64,000 nt of DNA, taken from contig NZ_CP083373.1 in the NCBI RefSeq assembly GCF_017488845.2, forward strand, positions 310,001-374,000. The letters run 5' to 3'. The translations under genes and the position numbers were made by a program. The DNA comes from Ensifer canadensis. Its GTDB lineage: Bacteria; Pseudomonadota; Alphaproteobacteria; Rhizobiales; Rhizobiaceae. The notes below the pieces were generated by a model. It did no database searches and had not been told where the DNA came from. It worked only from the letters and a program-made list of their open reading frames with translations. This document shows positions 40,906 through 50,371 of the stretch, piece by piece. Position 1 is the stretch's first letter; every line of letters starts with the position of its first letter.

Positions 40906-42059
40906 CATCGCTTCCCCTCGACGGTATCCGCGTCGTCGATTTCACCCAGGTCATGCTTGGTCCTTGCTGCACGCAAATGCTGGCCGACTATGGCGCAGAG
41001 GTCATCAAGGTCGAAAAGGCCAAGATCGGCGATCTCTCTCGCTGGTCGCTAGGGTCGGATCCGGACGGCCTCAACAATCCGGTCTTCTCGTCGCTCAACC
41101 GCAATAAGAAGAGCCTGGCCCTCGACCTCAAGCAGGACGAGGCGCGTGCCGCCGTGCGCGCACTGATCGAAACGGCCGACGTGGTCGTCAACAATTTTCG
41201 GCCGGATGTCATGGAACGCATGGGCTTTGGCTATGAGGAGCTCAAGAAGACCAATCCGCGGCTCATCTATGCCGTCGGCACCGGCTTCGGCCTGGAGGGA
41301 CCCTATCGGCACAAGGGCGGGCAGGATATTCTCGCGCAGGCGCTTTCGGGCGTCATGCGGCGCAAGTCGGACGCGAGCCACCCGCTGTCGATCTATGCGA
41401 CACCGCTTGCCGATTATTCGGCCGGCATGCACCTCGTGCAAGGCATCCTGCTGGCGCTGCTACACCGTGACAAGACCGGTGAGGGCCAGCAGGTCTCGGT
41501 CAGCCTCTACAGCTCCATGCTCGCCATGCAGATGCAGGAAGGCACCACGCATATGATGCGGGAGAAGGACCTGAACTGGGGCGCTTTCCCGCTGACCGGC
41601 GTTTTCGAGACCACGGACGGCGCCATCGTCATGGTCGGCGCCTTCAAGCCAAATCCGCTGCGGGATATTTGCACCGCATTGGAGATCGAGGACCTGTCGC
41701 TGCAGCCGCAATTTGCAGACTTCGATGAACAGATGAAGCGCCGCCCGCAATTGCAGCAGGTGTTTCGCGAGACGTTCGCCAGGAACAGCAGCGCCCATTG
41801 GCTCGCCCGCCTGGAGCAGGTGGACATTCTCTGCGCGCCGGTGCGCTCGCTTCCCGAAGCCCTCGAGGATGAGCAGACCACGATCAATGGCATGATCCTG
41901 GATGCCGGCGAGACCAAAGCCGGCCCGGTCCGGCTGGTCGGTTCGCCGATCGACATGTCGGCGGCAACCGTGACGGTCCGCATCGCCCCGCCGAAGCTCG
42001 GCGAGCACAACGACGAGATCCTCTCGGAGATGGCCGTGCGTCAGGGAGATGCGGCATGA
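40902..42059 (+). CDS. Class III CoA transferase (CaiB/BaiF family)
   Basis: Encodes 385 residues from the ATG at 40902, which overlaps the oxidoreductase stop. The family motifs are clear: LDGIRVVDFTQVMLGPCCTQ, MLADYGAEVIKVEKAKIGD, NRNKKSLALDLKQDEARAAV, and VVVNNFRPDVMERMGFGYEE. The first of these lacks the usual extended glycine loop only slightly, and the aspartate of family III enzymes is expected around residue 165 (LADYSAGMHLVQGILLALLH). It activates an organic acid to its CoA thioester using a CoA donor. Confidence 0.92.
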   Translation: MTSLPLDGIRVVDFTQVMLGPCCTQMLADYGAEVIKVEKAKIGDLSRWSLGSDPDGLNNPVFSSLNRNKKSLALDLKQDEARAAVRALIETADVVVNNFRPDVMERMGFGYEELKKTNPRLIYAVGTGFGLEGPYRHKGGQDILAQALSGVMRRKSDASHPLSIYATPLADYSAGMHLVQGILLALLHRDKTGEGQQVSVSLYSSMLAMQMQEGTTHMMREKDLNWGAFPLTGVFETTDGAIVMVGAFKPNPLRDICTALEIEDLSLQPQFADFDEQMKRRPQLQQVFRETFARNSSAHWLARLEQVDILCAPVRSLPEALEDEQTTINGMILDAGETKAGPVRLVGSPIDMSAATVTVRIAPPKLGEHNDEILSEMAVRQGDAA

Positions 42060-42829
42060 GCGTGGAGTTTGTCGTAAAGGGCCGCGTTGCCGCCGTCACG
42101 CTCTGCCGGCCGGAGCGAATGAATGCGGTGGACGCGGCAACCGAACGCGAACTGGAGGCGATCTGGCAGGAGATCGAAGCCCGCGACGACATAAGCTGTG
42201 TCGTGCTGACGGGTGCGGGCGAACGGGCATTCTGCGCCGGGGCCGATCTGAAGGGCGCCGAAACGACAGGCCTCGAATACTGGACCGAAAGCCGGCCGAA
42301 CGGTTTTGGCGGGCTGGCTTTTCGCCGCTCGCTGGATGTTCCCGTCATCGCCAGGGTCAACGGCTATGCGCTCGGCGGCGGGTTCGAAATGGTTCTCGGC
42401 TGCGATATCGTCATCGCCTCGACGACGTCGGCCTTCGGTCTGCCGGAGGCTCGTGTCGGGCGCCTGCCGCTCGATGGCGGCATGGTCCTGCTGCAGCGCC
42501 GGATCCCGCACAATCTCGCAATGGGCGTGCTTTTGACCGGTCGTCAGTTCTCTGCCGTAGAGATGCAAGGTTTCGGCATCGTCAACGAGGTGGCCGAACC
42601 GCAGGAGCTCGATGCGGCTGTTGTGCGCTGGACCGATGAAATCGTCGCCTGTGCGCCGCTTTCGCTTCGGGCGATCAAACAGACCGTCAATCGGACCGGT
42701 CATCTTTCGCCGGCCGAGGCCCAGGGCTTGCGGACGCCCGCGCTCGTAAAGGCGCTCAAGAGTGAGGACGCCCTGGAAGGTGTCACCGCCTTCCAGGAGA
42801 AGCGCGCGCCCGTTTGGAGGGGACGGTGA
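42056..42829 (+). CDS. Enoyl-CoA hydratase/isomerase
   Basis: Encodes 257 residues; the start overlaps the CoA transferase stop (ATGA). The crotonase fold is clear: GAGERAFCAGADLKGAE (oxyanion-hole loop), NGYALGGGFEMVLGCDIVIA and LPEARVGRLPLDGGMVLLQR. In the second active-site region a glutamate (PEARVG) is present, so hydratase or isomerase activity is plausible. It acts on the thioester made by the preceding enzyme. Confidence 0.93.
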   Translation: MSVEFVVKGRVAAVTLCRPERMNAVDAATERELEAIWQEIEARDDISCVVLTGAGERAFCAGADLKGAETTGLEYWTESRPNGFGGLAFRRSLDVPVIARVNGYALGGGFEMVLGCDIVIASTTSAFGLPEARVGRLPLDGGMVLLQRRIPHNLAMGVLLTGRQFSAVEMQGFGIVNEVAEPQELDAAVVRWTDEIVACAPLSLRAIKQTVNRTGHLSPAEAQGLRTPALVKALKSEDALEGVTAFQEKRAPVWRGR

Positions 42830-42873
42830 GCGTGCTATAAGGTGGGCCCCAGGGGAGGGAAGGTTCCAATTGA

Positions 42874-43797
42874 ATGCACGCCAGCATCCTGAAATACTTC
42901 GTCTCGGTCGCGCGGTCCGGATCCATTCGCAAGGCTTCCGAGGAGCTTCATGTGGCTTCCTCGGCGGTCAGTCGGCAAATCAAGAAGCTGGAGGACGAGC
43001 TTGGGATTGCGCTGTTCGAGCGGCTCTCGAATGGGCTGAGGCTGACTGTCGCCGGGGAGAACGTGCTGCGCCACGCCCGCGCTACGCTGGAGAATTTCGA
43101 CCTTCTGCGCAGTGACCTCGGCGCCTTGCAGGGAAAAAAGACCGGCCGCGTCCAGATGTCCTGTCTCGACAGTCTGGCCATCCAGTTCCTGCCGGATATG
43201 GTCAACGCGTTCCACAGCGTTCACCCCGGGGTCAGCTTCCATATCCACACAGCCGGTCACGGCAACATCAGCAGCCTGGTCGCCGAAGGCGACGTCGACA
43301 TGGGCCTGACCTTCGATCTGGCCCGGCCCGACGACACCGAGATGCTCTTTCGTGTGCCGATGCCGCTGATGGCTTTCGTCGGGCGTGGGCATCCGCTGGC
43401 CAAACAGCGGCAGGTTTCGCTCGCCGAGTGCGCCCAGTACGACCTTCTCTTGCAACTCGACACGCAACCGATCCGTTCGCTCATCGAAATCGAGCTCTCC
43501 GTCTTTGAGCGGACCGGACGGCCTTTTGTGCTCTCGAACAGCCAGATGATGCTCAAGCCGTTCATCATCTCCGGTCAGGGCGTGGCCTTCTTCACGCCGA
43601 TCGGTTTCCTGGCGGAGATCAATTCGGGCGATGTCGTCGCCATACCGCTTTCCGGCTCGCGCCTTCAGAACCTGCACGTTGGAATTCTCGTGCAGCGGCG
43701 CCGGCAGCGCACACACGCGGCCGAGGCCGTCATCGAGTTCGTCGGCGCGGAACTGTTGAAGTTCAGCGACCAGATCATGGAGGCTATCCGCACGTGA
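42874..43797 (+). CDS. LysR-family transcriptional regulator
   Basis: Encodes 307 residues: an N-terminal wing-helix domain (YFVSVARSGSIRKASEELHV, ASSAVSRQIKKLEDELGIAL) and a C-terminal effector-binding domain (GRVQMSCLDSLAIQFLPDMV). It lies inside the catabolic operon and overlaps the amidohydrolase gene (GTGAGC...), so it is probably co-transcribed. The three TTGCC-N5-GGCAA boxes at 36.6 and 46.5 kb are likely its sites. The inducer is unknown but should be the imported substrate or a CoA-pathway intermediate. Confidence 0.9.
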   Translation: MHASILKYFVSVARSGSIRKASEELHVASSAVSRQIKKLEDELGIALFERLSNGLRLTVAGENVLRHARATLENFDLLRSDLGALQGKKTGRVQMSCLDSLAIQFLPDMVNAFHSVHPGVSFHIHTAGHGNISSLVAEGDVDMGLTFDLARPDDTEMLFRVPMPLMAFVGRGHPLAKQRQVSLAECAQYDLLLQLDTQPIRSLIEIELSVFERTGRPFVLSNSQMMLKPFIISGQGVAFFTPIGFLAEINSGDVVAIPLSGSRLQNLHVGILVQRRRQRTHAAEAVIEFVGAELLKFSDQIMEAIRT

Positions 43798-45191
43798 GCG
43801 CAGGACCAATCCCGGGACGACTTCTCTTGCGCCCTGGTCATGAAGTCGCACGACGCGAGCCGGACCTCCTGCGTCATTTGCCTGATGGCATTTCCCCGGC
43901 AACGATCCCAGCCAATGCTCTCCTCATGCCACCGCCCGTCAACGCGCATGACCACGGCTATGGCATTCGCACGCTCGATTTCGGCAACATCGACGATGCC
44001 CTGGAGACGTGGATCCCGGGCCTCCGGCTCAGGCCGCGGACTGACCCCTACCTGGAAGCGCTCGTAGCATTTTCTCGGCTGGCGCAAACGGGCGTCGGTG
44101 CGACGATGCATTGCCACAACTCTCTCAACATCGACCGGCTGGTGGACGAGGCTGGCGCCGTGATGCGAGCCGCGGATGAGCTAGGCATCAGGCTCGCGCT
44201 CTCCTGCCCACTGCTTGATTTCGACCCGTGGGCCTATGATGGCGGGCCGGAGCGATTGCGCCCGTTCCTCGATCCGGCAGACTGGAAGGAAATCAGCGCC
44301 TCGATCCCGAAATACGCACCGCCCATGGTCCAGATTTCGGCAGCCGACGCTGTCGCTGCCGGCAACACCAGCCCGTTGATCGATGTTCAGTACGGCCCGA
44401 TCGGGCCGCAGTGGTGCTCCAATGCGCTGCTCGAAGGCATCGCCGAGGCATCTGCAGCAACGGGCCGGCGCATTCACATGCATCTCCTCGAAAGTCCGCG
44501 GCAGCGGTGCTGGCTGGACCGGCGCTTCCCTCAGGGTGTCGTGCGATATCTGGACGATATCGGTTTCCTCTCGCCGCGCCTCGCGGTTGCCCATGGCGTT
44601 CAGTTGCGCCCGGACGAACTCGAGCTGCTGGCCGCGCGTGGGGTGCAGCTCGTTTCCAACCCGTCGGCCAATTTACGCCTGCGTTCAGGCGTGGCACCCG
44701 TCGTCGCCATGCCGGCGAATGGACCGGCTTTCGCTTTCGGCCTGGATGGGACAGGGTTCGATGATGATCAGGATCTGTGGCGGGAACTGCGCCTGGCCCA
44801 TCTGTTGCATGGCGGCCGCGACATGACGCGGACCTTCACGGCCGGGCGGGTCTTCGATGCAGCGATCCATGTCGGCGCCAAAGTCCTGAATGCGCCGGTG
44901 AACGAAGACCTCGTGCTCGTGGATTACGCCGCATTAATTGCCGACAGCCTGACGGGCGATCTGGATGAGGCTGAGGTTCTGCTCGTCCGGATGACGGCGG
45001 CCCATGCAAAGGGCCTTTACGTCGGCGGACGGGAGATCATGCGCGATGGAAGACTGACCCGTGTCGACTACGACGGCGTTCGGGCCGAACTCCTGAAGCA
45101 GGCACGCGCTGATGTACCTCGGTTGGCCGGCGAGCGCGCGCACGTGATCAAGCTCGCCGCGGCGACGCGCGCCTATTGTTCCGGCTGGTAA
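43794..45191 (+). CDS. Amidohydrolase-family protein
   Basis: Encodes 465 residues. Metal-ligand motifs of the amidohydrolase superfamily are visible: PPPVNAHDHGYG (HxH-type), MHLLESP (third His), LAVAHGVQLRPDELELLA (fourth His) and FGLDGTGFDDD (final Asp). It is close to the cytosine deaminase/TrzN-like branch, which cleaves C-N or C-Cl bonds in heterocycles. It overlaps the LysR gene by four bases. It probably opens or deaminates a nitrogen ring compound that the CoA branch then breaks down. Confidence 0.82.
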   Translation: MSAGPIPGRLLLRPGHEVARREPDLLRHLPDGISPATIPANALLMPPPVNAHDHGYGIRTLDFGNIDDALETWIPGLRLRPRTDPYLEALVAFSRLAQTGVGATMHCHNSLNIDRLVDEAGAVMRAADELGIRLALSCPLLDFDPWAYDGGPERLRPFLDPADWKEISASIPKYAPPMVQISAADAVAAGNTSPLIDVQYGPIGPQWCSNALLEGIAEASAATGRRIHMHLLESPRQRCWLDRRFPQGVVRYLDDIGFLSPRLAVAHGVQLRPDELELLAARGVQLVSNPSANLRLRSGVAPVVAMPANGPAFAFGLDGTGFDDDQDLWRELRLAHLLHGGRDMTRTFTAGRVFDAAIHVGAKVLNAPVNEDLVLVDYAALIADSLTGDLDEAEVLLVRMTAAHAKGLYVGGREIMRDGRLTRVDYDGVRAELLKQARADVPRLAGERAHVIKLAAATRAYCSGW

Positions 45192-46060
45192 GCACGCGCG
45201 GCGATCAGGTCAAGCGTCTCCCGATGCGCGTCGCTAAGGGTAGGCTGCGGCGGGGCGGCATTGTACCAGACTGGATTTCCTGACCTCTTGGCGACCAGGT
45301 ATTTGACGGCCGGGATAAGCGGGTTGGCGGCAATCAACTGCCGTAACCGAAGCACGCGATCCTGCAAGGGGGTATCGTCCTGGCTCTTCCAGAGCTTGGC
45401 CGACAGGGCCGGGGCGATATTGATCGTCGCAGAAATCGTGCCGGCGTAGTTGTCGGCGCCCGCATCGGCGAGTGTGGCCTCATTGCTCGGGAAGACGGCG
45501 AAGTTCGGGATCCTCGACAACTGGCGCGCATAGTCGAGATCGCCCGAACTGTCCTTGGCCCCCTTGATGCGATCCGGAAATGCTTCGGCGAGCCTTGCGG
45601 CGAAGGCCGGACTGTAGGTGATGCCGGTCATCTGCGGAAAGTTGTACAGATACATCGGAATCGGGTTTTTGGCGGTGCCGCGAATGAGCCGGGCAAACCA
45701 GGCGAAGAGCCCGTCGTCGGGGGCGGGCTTGTAGTAGTAAGGCGGCAAGACCAGCACTGCCGCATAGCCGAGACGGCCGGCAAGGCTCGTCAGGGCGATC
45801 GTCGTCTCGAGATCAGGAGTTCCGGTTCCGACCATCAGCCTTTTGGTATCCAGCGCCTCGGCAGCGACCATGACAGCGCTGCGCTGTTCGAAAGACAGCG
45901 AATTCGCTTCGCCTGTCGTGCCGAGCACATTCAGGCCATCACAGCCATTGTTCAGGCACCAGCTGGCATGTTCGACAAAGGCTTCGGTATCGATCCGGCC
46001 TTCCTCGTCGAACGGCGTCGGCACGGCGGCAACGACGCCACGGAATTCTGTCACAGACAT
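45173..46060 (-). CDS. DapA/dihydrodipicolinate-synthase-family lyase
   Basis: Encodes 295 residues from the ATG at 46060 (MSVTEFRGVVAAVPTPFDEE), preceded by AGGAACGAG. An ATG at 46090 overlaps the ferredoxin stop (ATGA) and is an alternative start. Active-site residues are kept: GTTGEANSL, Tyr in MYLYNFPQMTG, and the Schiff-base Lys in RIKGAKDSSGD. This group includes 4-hydroxy-2-oxo acid and deoxyglucarate-type aldolases/dehydratases as well as hydroxyproline-pathway deaminases. Paired with the ketoglutaric-semialdehyde-type dehydrogenase at the other end of the cluster it may form a chain to alpha-ketoglutarate. Its 3' end overlaps the amidohydrolase end by 19 bases (convergent). Confidence 0.85.
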   Translation of the reverse strand: MSVTEFRGVVAAVPTPFDEEGRIDTEAFVEHASWCLNNGCDGLNVLGTTGEANSLSFEQRSAVMVAAEALDTKRLMVGTGTPDLETTIALTSLAGRLGYAAVLVLPPYYYKPAPDDGLFAWFARLIRGTAKNPIPMYLYNFPQMTGITYSPAFAARLAEAFPDRIKGAKDSSGDLDYARQLSRIPNFAVFPSNEATLADAGADNYAGTISATINIAPALSAKLWKSQDDTPLQDRVLRLRQLIAANPLIPAVKYLVAKRSGNPVWYNAAPPQPTLSDAHRETLDLIAARAYQPEQ

Positions 46061-46086
46061 GTCTCGTTCCTGTTGCTGAAATGTTG

Positions 46087-46425
46087 TCATGCTGACGTTG
46101 CTACCCTCTCGAAGCCGGCAACGAACGGGTGGTCCAGCGCCGTCGAGCACTCCTTGCTCCACCCGCCCGGCGATCCCAATCCGGTCACGTCGGAGTCGAA
46201 GAACTCCTTGTTGACGGCGATGAAGTGGCGCTGGCTCTCCGGGATCTCGTGATCCCAGACAATGGCGTCGACAGGACAGATCGACAGACAGAGCCCACAA
46301 TTTATGCATTCTTCGGGGTGAATGTAGAAGGTACGGCCACCTTCGTAGATGCAGTCCACGGGGCAGGCCGCGGTACAGTCGCCGTCCTTCACGTCGATGC
46401 AGGGCTCTGTAATGACATAGGCCAT
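46087..46425 (-). CDS. Ferredoxin with 3Fe-4S and 4Fe-4S clusters (7Fe type)
   Basis: Encodes 112 residues. The first cluster motif is CIDVKDGDCTAACPVDC and the second is CINCGLCLSICPVDAIVW, the arrangement of FdxA-type seven-iron ferredoxins. The tail of about 40 residues (HFIAVNKEFFDSD ...) is the usual FdxA-like extension. Downstream it couples to the DapA-family gene. It probably donates or accepts electrons for the FAD oxidoreductase of the same cluster. Confidence 0.9.
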   Translation of the reverse strand: MAYVITEPCIDVKDGDCTAACPVDCIYEGGRTFYIHPEECINCGLCLSICPVDAIVWDHEIPESQRHFIAVNKEFFDSDVTGLGSPGGWSKECSTALDHPFVAGFERVATSA

Positions 46426-46509
46426 CTTGCTTGCCTCTGAGGAGTTGCTTGCAAGACCAATGTTTCAGAGTTTCTTCCGGCGAAGAAGCATAGATATTCG
46501 CCGTGACGG

Positions 46510-46524
46510 TTGCCAAAAAGGCAA
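46510..46524. promoter_or_regulatory. LysR-type box 3 (TTGCC-N5-GGCAA)
   Basis: TTGCCAAAAAGGCAA, 85 bases before the ferredoxin start. With boxes 1 and 2 it brackets the catabolic cluster. Confidence 0.55.
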
Positions 46525-46525
46525 C

Positions 46526-47272
46526 ATCTGGACGCTGTGAGCTTTTGGCCGCAATCAGCTCAAGATTTGGTATGGGGGTGATTTTTGGACGCATTTGCTT
46601 GCGCCACTGTTGTGCCGCGTTGCGACGACCGACGATGATATCGCGAATGGCGCGTTAGGAGACGAGATCGTCGAAGTCCCTGGCTCCGCGCATCAGGTTG
46701 CGGAAATCGGCCGCCGGCGTTCCTGGTCCGTATCGGCCGCAAGTATCCCGATCGAGCTCGACGCGGCAGGGGAACATCGCGGTTCACCCTTGGACATCAA
46801 CCCTGGAGTCCAGCTTATGGATGTGGATCTGGGAAGCCATGCCTTTCGGACAGGGCGGCAAGGATTTTGTCTTTTTCGGAAATGAACGCTCTTCCTTGAA
46901 AAACATCAGTTTGATGCTTCGATGTTTCGCCGTCCGCCAGCACAAGCAGCGGCAGGGACTGATTCATGTCTCCTACTAGAGCAATGACGGGCGATCGCGG
47001 ACGAGCACGCAATCCGTTCAACATCAATCTTTCGCGCAAGAATTGAGTGCGATCTCCGCGAAGGCATAATCCGAAGTTACGATGTTTGCAGGCACGGAAA
47101 CGTCGTGCTGCACCGATCCCCATCGACATCCACAAGTCGATCACATCCCAGTGCTGACATGCGCCGAAGGGCGCTTTAAAATTACCAGGCGCACGGGAAC
47201 GGCTTGACCAGGCACGGGGCTGCGGAGGATGGTTACGTCTCCACGCCCGGGAACTGCAACAATCCCCTGTCT
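46526..47272. other. No supported gene; possible decayed sequence
   Basis: About 750 bases between the ferredoxin promoter and the AsmA gene. Several short open frames exist on both strands, and one on the minus strand (ADFRNLMRGARDFDDLVS) looks protein-like, but none has a ribosome site plus a continuous protein pattern. This may be the remains of a mobile or small gene. Confidence 0.35.
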
Positions 47273-50272
47273 CTATTGGAGAAGCCGGTTGAACAGATTT
47301 CCAAACGTCCCCGCGTCCTGATCGGGCTGCTCCGCTCCAGGGACCGGTTGCCTGGCCGCGGGTTCGAGAGTAGCGGGGTCTTCGTCAGCTTGGACGTCCG
47401 GCGGCGCCTCGCCGCTCTGCGCCACATTGCCGTCAATGATCTCCTCGATGGAAGGTTGGTTTCGCTCGCCCTTGAGGGTCTTGTCGATGGCGCCGCCGAC
47501 GATGTCGCGCAAGGATCCTCCAGTCGCTTTGTCGGAGAGCAGGTCATCGATCCGCAGCGTGTCGGTCGGCAATCCGAACTTCTTCAGAGTCGCCAAGGCA
47601 GCGGTGGGGTTCTTCAAAAGTCCCGACAGATCGGGATATATGCGAGGACGGGCAAAGGGCCCCTCGATCAGGACCGGAACTCCGATTCCGTCAGTTGAGA
47701 TCTCGGCGCCCTGTCCATCCAGCGACGCGACCACCCGCGGATCGAGCCGAAACTTCATCTGCCCGTCCGCAAGATTTGCCTCCCCGGTCCCGTTCATGCG
47801 CACGAGCGGGCCGATTAGCTTGATGTCCTCGGTTCGCGCAACGCCGCTATCAACGGCAAACGAGGCACTGAGTTCAGTGAACCCTGTCGCTTGGCTTTCA
47901 TTCTGCTTGAAGCCCGACGACATCAGGCCAACGAGGTTGTTATAGGCGTCGGCGATATCGATGCCGCGGATGGCGCCATCGGAAAACCGGACATCCGCGC
48001 TGCCTTGAAGCGATTGTTTGAGTGTGCCGGTCGTGCTGCCAGCTCCCGTTATGTCGAGCTTGGCCTGCAGCGCGCCTTCAAGATGTCTGAAGCCTGCCAT
48101 GTCGGTCAGAAGCGGCGCCGCCGAAGCGCCCGTGATCGAGGCGTTTAAAGCAATCGACGGTTCTGACCCGGAGCCGTCGGCCCTCAGGCTTGCGGTAATA
48201 TGGCCGCCATAGAACGGGCTTTCAGGAAGGCTGAGACTTGCGACTCCATCGGCAACGGTAAGAGTGGTTGCCACCGGCCCTGCAAATACGTTGCCGTATC
48301 CAAGTTTATCGGCGTTGACATTAATGGATGCATCGATCAATCGAAGCGAGGAGAAATCCAATGGAGCATCGGGCGCAGGGTCAGCTCCCTGCGCCTTCGA
48401 TTGAGGTGCACTCGAGCGCGCGCCGGCGAGACGCGCAAAATCTAGCTGTGCGAACTTGAGGGCACTGGATATCTTCAATGGTGTCGTGAATTGGACAGAT
48501 CCACTCCCGGTCCCCTCGACACCATTGACCGACAAAGTGGCACTTTCGAACTGAACGCTCGCCGGGCTCGCGCTGACATCACCGTTGAACGCAAATAGGT
48601 CGATGTTGTCCGGGCCGCTCTGTCCAAGCCAGCCAAGGAACCCGCGAACGTCCGCTGTCGAAAAAATCAGCTTGCCGGCATAGCCGTTCGGAATGGCCGC
48701 TTTGCCATCAAGCGAAAGAGCCGCTCCCGGCATACGCATGTCAAGCTTCAGGGGTATACCCCCCGAGTTGAGGTCCCCGGCCAAGAGACTGCCTAACGGT
48801 AGCTGCAAGTCGACTTCGGCAGGTTTCCCGCGCCAGGCCAGGCTGCCCGACAGACGCCCCGGTTTTGCAAAGTCATCGATCCTGAGCGCCAGCTTCTTAA
48901 TCTTGACTTCGCTCAACGAGGGATCGGCGACGCCCGGCGCGATGAAGGTGGCGCTGTGCAGGCCTAGGCTGCCGGTCATGTTGATTGTTTTTCTCAGGGC
49001 ATCCCCCGAGAGGCCGCGAAACGCGAACCGGGTATCGATCGTGACAGACCCGGTCAAAGGAACGGATTGCCCGGTCAGATTTGCCACTTTGGCGACATCG
49101 AGCCCGCTGCTGGATATGCGGCCCTTGAAGGTCGGCTCAACCTCGCGAATATCGACAGAGATATTTGCCGCAACGCTGCCGGCATCGATGCCGAGATGTT
49201 CTATCCTTGCCGTAACCAGCCCGTCCTTAAGCGTTGCCGCCAAGGCAACGTCTGATGCCGAGATGTCACCAAGGACAAGATCCCTGATGTTCACGCCGAT
49301 ATCGGCATCGAACCCGGTCAGAAGCTGCAAACCCGTCGAAGCGCCCGACTTCTCCGATTTCGCGTTGGGTTGCGACGAAGCCGAGGTAGTAGCCTCAAGA
49401 AATGCGCTCAGGTCCAACCGGTCAGCGTCGATGTCAGCGAGAAACCGCGGGCGATTGCCGGGTATGAAGAGTGCGTCGAGGCCAAGAGCCTCGTCTCCAA
49501 CAAGCAATTTGCCGCCGCGGATCTGGTAGCTGCCATTGGTGTTGAGGGCGACTTGTCCGGTGGCCTCGAATGCGGAGAGCCCGGGGGCGGGGGCGGGATC
49601 CGCCTCGAAGGAAAGGCTCAGGTCAGCTGGCTGTCGTTCAAGCAACGGGCGCACGGAGGAGATCGCGAGCGTCATCTGGTAGCGCCGTTCCTCGATACGG
49701 GCGCTCGCCGAAAGGGAAAGTTGATCGTCGATGTCGGGTACTGCGAGTGAAAGGTCGATATCGGTTATGACCTGCATCGCACCGGCAGTGCTTTGCTGTC
49801 TCAAAGTGCCACTGACAACCGAGACCGAGTCGATTGCACTTCGCTCCAGGAAAGTGACAAGCGCGGCAAGCGGATCGCCTGGTTTGGCTCGGCCCAGCTT
49901 GCCGCCTTCTGTGGGCGATGCTTTGCCTGTCTTCTCGTGCAATGTGAGGATCGGCTGAACCAGCCTGATCTCCTTGATGTGCAAGCGATCCGACCAGAGG
50001 GAGGAGAGTGTCACTGAGCCCGCAACCTCTCCGATTTCGGCTGTGACGCCCGCTTCTTCGCTCGAGAGCACGACAGTTTCGGCAACCACCGCCATATGTG
50101 GGAATACGGACAGCCTGACGGGGCCGTTCAAGGCAATTGAGCTGCCTGTTGCAGTCGAGAGCTTTCGGCTGAGTTCGGCGCGCATCCATTCGCTCGAAAC
50201 GAAGCTGGGCAAGACGAGGATGGAGGCGGCAATGAGCGCACCGAACGCGAGAAAGCCAAGGAAGAATCGCAT
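47273..50272 (-). CDS. AsmA-family protein
   Basis: Encodes 999 residues from the ATG at 50272 (MRFFLGFLAFGALIAASILV). After one N-terminal membrane segment comes the AsmA N-domain (RAELSRKLSTATGSSIALNG, GPVRLSVFPHMAVVAETVVL) and a long, mainly beta-stranded bridge-like body, then the C-terminal domain (GAIRGIDIADAYNNLVGLMS, then GTGEANLADGQMKFRLDPRV). AsmA-like proteins are thought to form lipid-transfer bridges between inner and outer membranes. The end is acidic and proline-rich. The neighbours do not suggest any special role. Confidence 0.9.
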   Translation of the reverse strand: MRFFLGFLAFGALIAASILVLPSFVSSEWMRAELSRKLSTATGSSIALNGPVRLSVFPHMAVVAETVVLSSEEAGVTAEIGEVAGSVTLSSLWSDRLHIKEIRLVQPILTLHEKTGKASPTEGGKLGRAKPGDPLAALVTFLERSAIDSVSVVSGTLRQQSTAGAMQVITDIDLSLAVPDIDDQLSLSASARIEERRYQMTLAISSVRPLLERQPADLSLSFEADPAPAPGLSAFEATGQVALNTNGSYQIRGGKLLVGDEALGLDALFIPGNRPRFLADIDADRLDLSAFLEATTSASSQPNAKSEKSGASTGLQLLTGFDADIGVNIRDLVLGDISASDVALAATLKDGLVTARIEHLGIDAGSVAANISVDIREVEPTFKGRISSSGLDVAKVANLTGQSVPLTGSVTIDTRFAFRGLSGDALRKTINMTGSLGLHSATFIAPGVADPSLSEVKIKKLALRIDDFAKPGRLSGSLAWRGKPAEVDLQLPLGSLLAGDLNSGGIPLKLDMRMPGAALSLDGKAAIPNGYAGKLIFSTADVRGFLGWLGQSGPDNIDLFAFNGDVSASPASVQFESATLSVNGVEGTGSGSVQFTTPLKISSALKFAQLDFARLAGARSSAPQSKAQGADPAPDAPLDFSSLRLIDASINVNADKLGYGNVFAGPVATTLTVADGVASLSLPESPFYGGHITASLRADGSGSEPSIALNASITGASAAPLLTDMAGFRHLEGALQAKLDITGAGSTTGTLKQSLQGSADVRFSDGAIRGIDIADAYNNLVGLMSSGFKQNESQATGFTELSASFAVDSGVARTEDIKLIGPLVRMNGTGEANLADGQMKFRLDPRVVASLDGQGAEISTDGIGVPVLIEGPFARPRIYPDLSGLLKNPTAALATLKKFGLPTDTLRIDDLLSDKATGGSLRDIVGGAIDKTLKGERNQPSIEEIIDGNVAQSGEAPPDVQADEDPATLEPAARQPVPGAEQPDQDAGTFGNLFNRLLQ

Positions 50273-50371
50273 TATATGTCCCCGTCGCAAATACAACTGA
50301 TTCGCTATCGTTTTCCGGGGTGAAAAGATTTGCAACTGCCGGTGGACTTGTCCGGCATTCCTAAGAAACAC

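Noticed and set aside
39511..40908. A 465-codon antisense frame over the FAD oxidoreductase
   Set aside because: Composition typical of a shadow frame (His/Arg/Asp rich); the sense gene is well supported.
45173..46594. Reading the DapA-family protein and the region over the ferredoxin as one long protein
   Set aside because: The first 175 codons of that frame overlap the ferredoxin gene in another frame and have no protein pattern; the DapA start at 46060 or 46090 fits the family.
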